The notes under the pieces were generated by a model. That model saw only the letters and a list, made by a program, of their open reading frames with translations, was not told the origin of the DNA and did not search any database. DNA of 6,462 nt from CBDTTW01 sp965363675 (GTDB lineage: Bacteria > Bacteroidota > Rhodothermia > Rhodothermales > DASSAV01): NCBI GenBank assembly GCA_965363675.1, contig CBDTTW010000179.1, positions 1 to 6,462 of the forward strand, in the 5' to 3' direction. How positions within the stretch are numbered: position 1 is the stretch's first letter; the number at the start of each line of letters is the position of its first letter. The translations under genes and the position numbers were made by a program. Of this stretch, positions 5,479 to 6,462 are shown in pieces.

Positions 5479-6279
5479 CTAGCCCTGGTCGTCGTCGAGG
5501 CGCGGCCGGCCCCGGCTCAGGTCCGGAGGCGCGATGCGCTCCTGAAAGTAGCGCGCGCCGTTGAAGCCGGCGCGGTACCACTGCCGCTGGTCTTTGTTGA
5601 AGTAGTAGTCTACGTACGGCTCGGGGAATTGTTTTTTGAGCAGTTCCCGAAGCAGTTCCACCCGCAGATCGGGCAGCGCGTTGCGGTAACGCTGATCCGT
5701 CGCCACGACGAGGCCCCGGTCGAACGGGCCGTCTACGTCCATGACGAGCAGCGGGATCGAGTCGTTGGCAATGATCCAGTACTCGAACTGGATGTACTCC
5801 TCGGCGCCGCGCGCGCCGGGGCGTCGGCGGCTTTCGATGAGCGTCTGCGTAGGCGGGCCGAAGGCGGCTTCGAGGCGGCCGCGCAGCACGCGCGTCCAGC
5901 TCGTGTCGAGGCCCATGCGGGAGTTGTTGCCCGAGTACGACCAGCGCAGCCCGGGGAAGCGCCGCTCGAACCAGAAGCGTTCCAGGCGGCGCACCGGCCG
6001 CCAGGCCTCGACGCGGAAGGCCGCCGGAAGCGGCAGCGCCGGGGGCAGCTCCGGCTCCGGAAACAGGAGCGCGCGCCAGGCGCGGTGCTCCTCCGAGCGC
6101 GGCGGCAACTCCACGACCGGGCGCGGCGCCGCGCGCATGCCGTGCTTCTGGAAGTACGTGCGGGCCTGCGCGTTGAAATACGCCTTCTGATACAGCTCGA
6201 TCAGGTCCTGCGCGCGGGCTTCGGCGCCCCATGCCGTCATCAGGGCGCACACCAGCAGACCGGAAAGCATACGTCGCAT
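5479..6279 (-). CDS. Exported protein of unknown function between lepA and lepB
   Basis: I do not recognise this 266-residue protein with confidence. It starts with a clear Sec signal peptide (MRRMLSGLLVCALMTAWGAE, cleavage probably at ARA|QD, residue 23), so it should act in the periplasm or at the outer membrane. No transmembrane segment follows. A Pro-rich linker occupies about 73-88. The C-terminal half (about 130-215) holds AAFGPPTQT (138-146), EEYIQFEYWIIAND (160-173), PLLVMDVDGPFDRGLVV (176-192) and an amphipathic RVELLRELLKK. The GPP, aromatic YW and D.DG..d order distantly recalls the end of GWxTD-domain proteins of Bacteroidota, but the GWxTD motif is absent. A Tyr-rich stretch PYVDYYF (221-227) and an acidic DDDQG tail end the protein. 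ATG 6279 is the preferred start; ATG 6270 would shorten the signal peptide by three residues. It lies 34 bp after lepA and 35 bp before lepB, so it is probably in their operon. It could be a client of LepB, as any secreted protein is. Confidence 0.8.
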   Translation of the reverse strand: MRRMLSGLLVCALMTAWGAEARAQDLIELYQKAYFNAQARTYFQKHGMRAAPRPVVELPPRSEEHRAWRALLFPEPELPPALPLPAAFRVEAWRPVRRLERFWFERRFPGLRWSYSGNNSRMGLDTSWTRVLRGRLEAAFGPPTQTLIESRRRPGARGAEEYIQFEYWIIANDSIPLLVMDVDGPFDRGLVVATDQRYRNALPDLRVELLRELLKKQFPEPYVDYYFNKDQRQWYRAGFNGARYFQERIAPPDLSRGRPRLDDDQG

Positions 6280-6313
6280 AGCGCGCGAAAAGTATCCAGC
6301 GTGTCGGGTTGAA

Positions 6314-6462
<149 letters not shown>

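Noticed and set aside
6240..6279. Possible lipobox around Cys11 of the exported protein
   Set aside because: The residues before the Cys are LLV, without the small residue normally needed at -1. The signal peptide continues to a standard ARA cleavage site.
5461..6312. Long + strand open frame opposite the 266-residue exported protein
   Set aside because: It has no recognisable domain or signal peptide. The minus strand has a proper signal peptide, operon spacing and a globular-looking sequence.

Overview
The window is GC-rich housekeeping DNA (roughly two thirds G+C by eye), densely packed with genes. It most likely comes from a high-GC member of the Bacteroidota/Rhodothermota line, such as a Rhodothermales-like bacterium. 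Three things point there. One gene (2470-3000) belongs to a small Bacteroidota-associated family often mislabelled 'ABC transporter ATPase'. The signal peptidase I has a long insertion between its catalytic Lys region and the GDNRDNS box. Almost none of the starts has a Shine-Dalgarno sequence. The assignment is inference; no rRNA or other marker is present.

Left half, + strand (1-3000): the 3' end of xseA (exonuclease VII large subunit), xseB (small subunit), dxs (1-deoxy-D-xylulose-5-phosphate synthase, entry to the MEP isoprenoid pathway) and the 176-residue family protein. Gaps are 82, 29 and 12 bp, so this reads as one transcription unit. A GC-rich stem-loop at 3032-3068 probably ends it. 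The order recalls xseB-ispA-dxs of proteobacteria, but ispA is absent here.

Middle (3001-4239): a 255-bp intergenic region holding three separate inverted repeats, then a monocistronic + strand gene for a secreted L,D-transpeptidase (YkuD fold, SHGCVR catalytic motif). A perfect 17-bp inverted repeat with A and T runs (4257-4294) lies between this gene and the convergent lepB and looks like a shared bidirectional terminator.

Right half, - strand (6462 down to 4316): the 3' end of lepA (elongation factor 4), a secreted 266-residue protein of unknown function, and lepB (signal peptidase I, probably starting at TTG). Spacings of 34 and 35 bp suggest an operon. It resembles the enterobacterial lepA-lepB pair but with an extra exported protein between the two.

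Functionally, the window joins DNA repair (exonuclease VII), isoprenoid precursor supply (dxs), envelope cross-linking (L,D-transpeptidase), translation (lepA) and protein export (lepB). I found no mobile element, CRISPR array, tRNA or rRNA, defence cassette or other clearly new system. The items most worth a second look are the unknown exported protein between lepA and lepB, the altered active-site motif in DXS, and the structured intergenic region.
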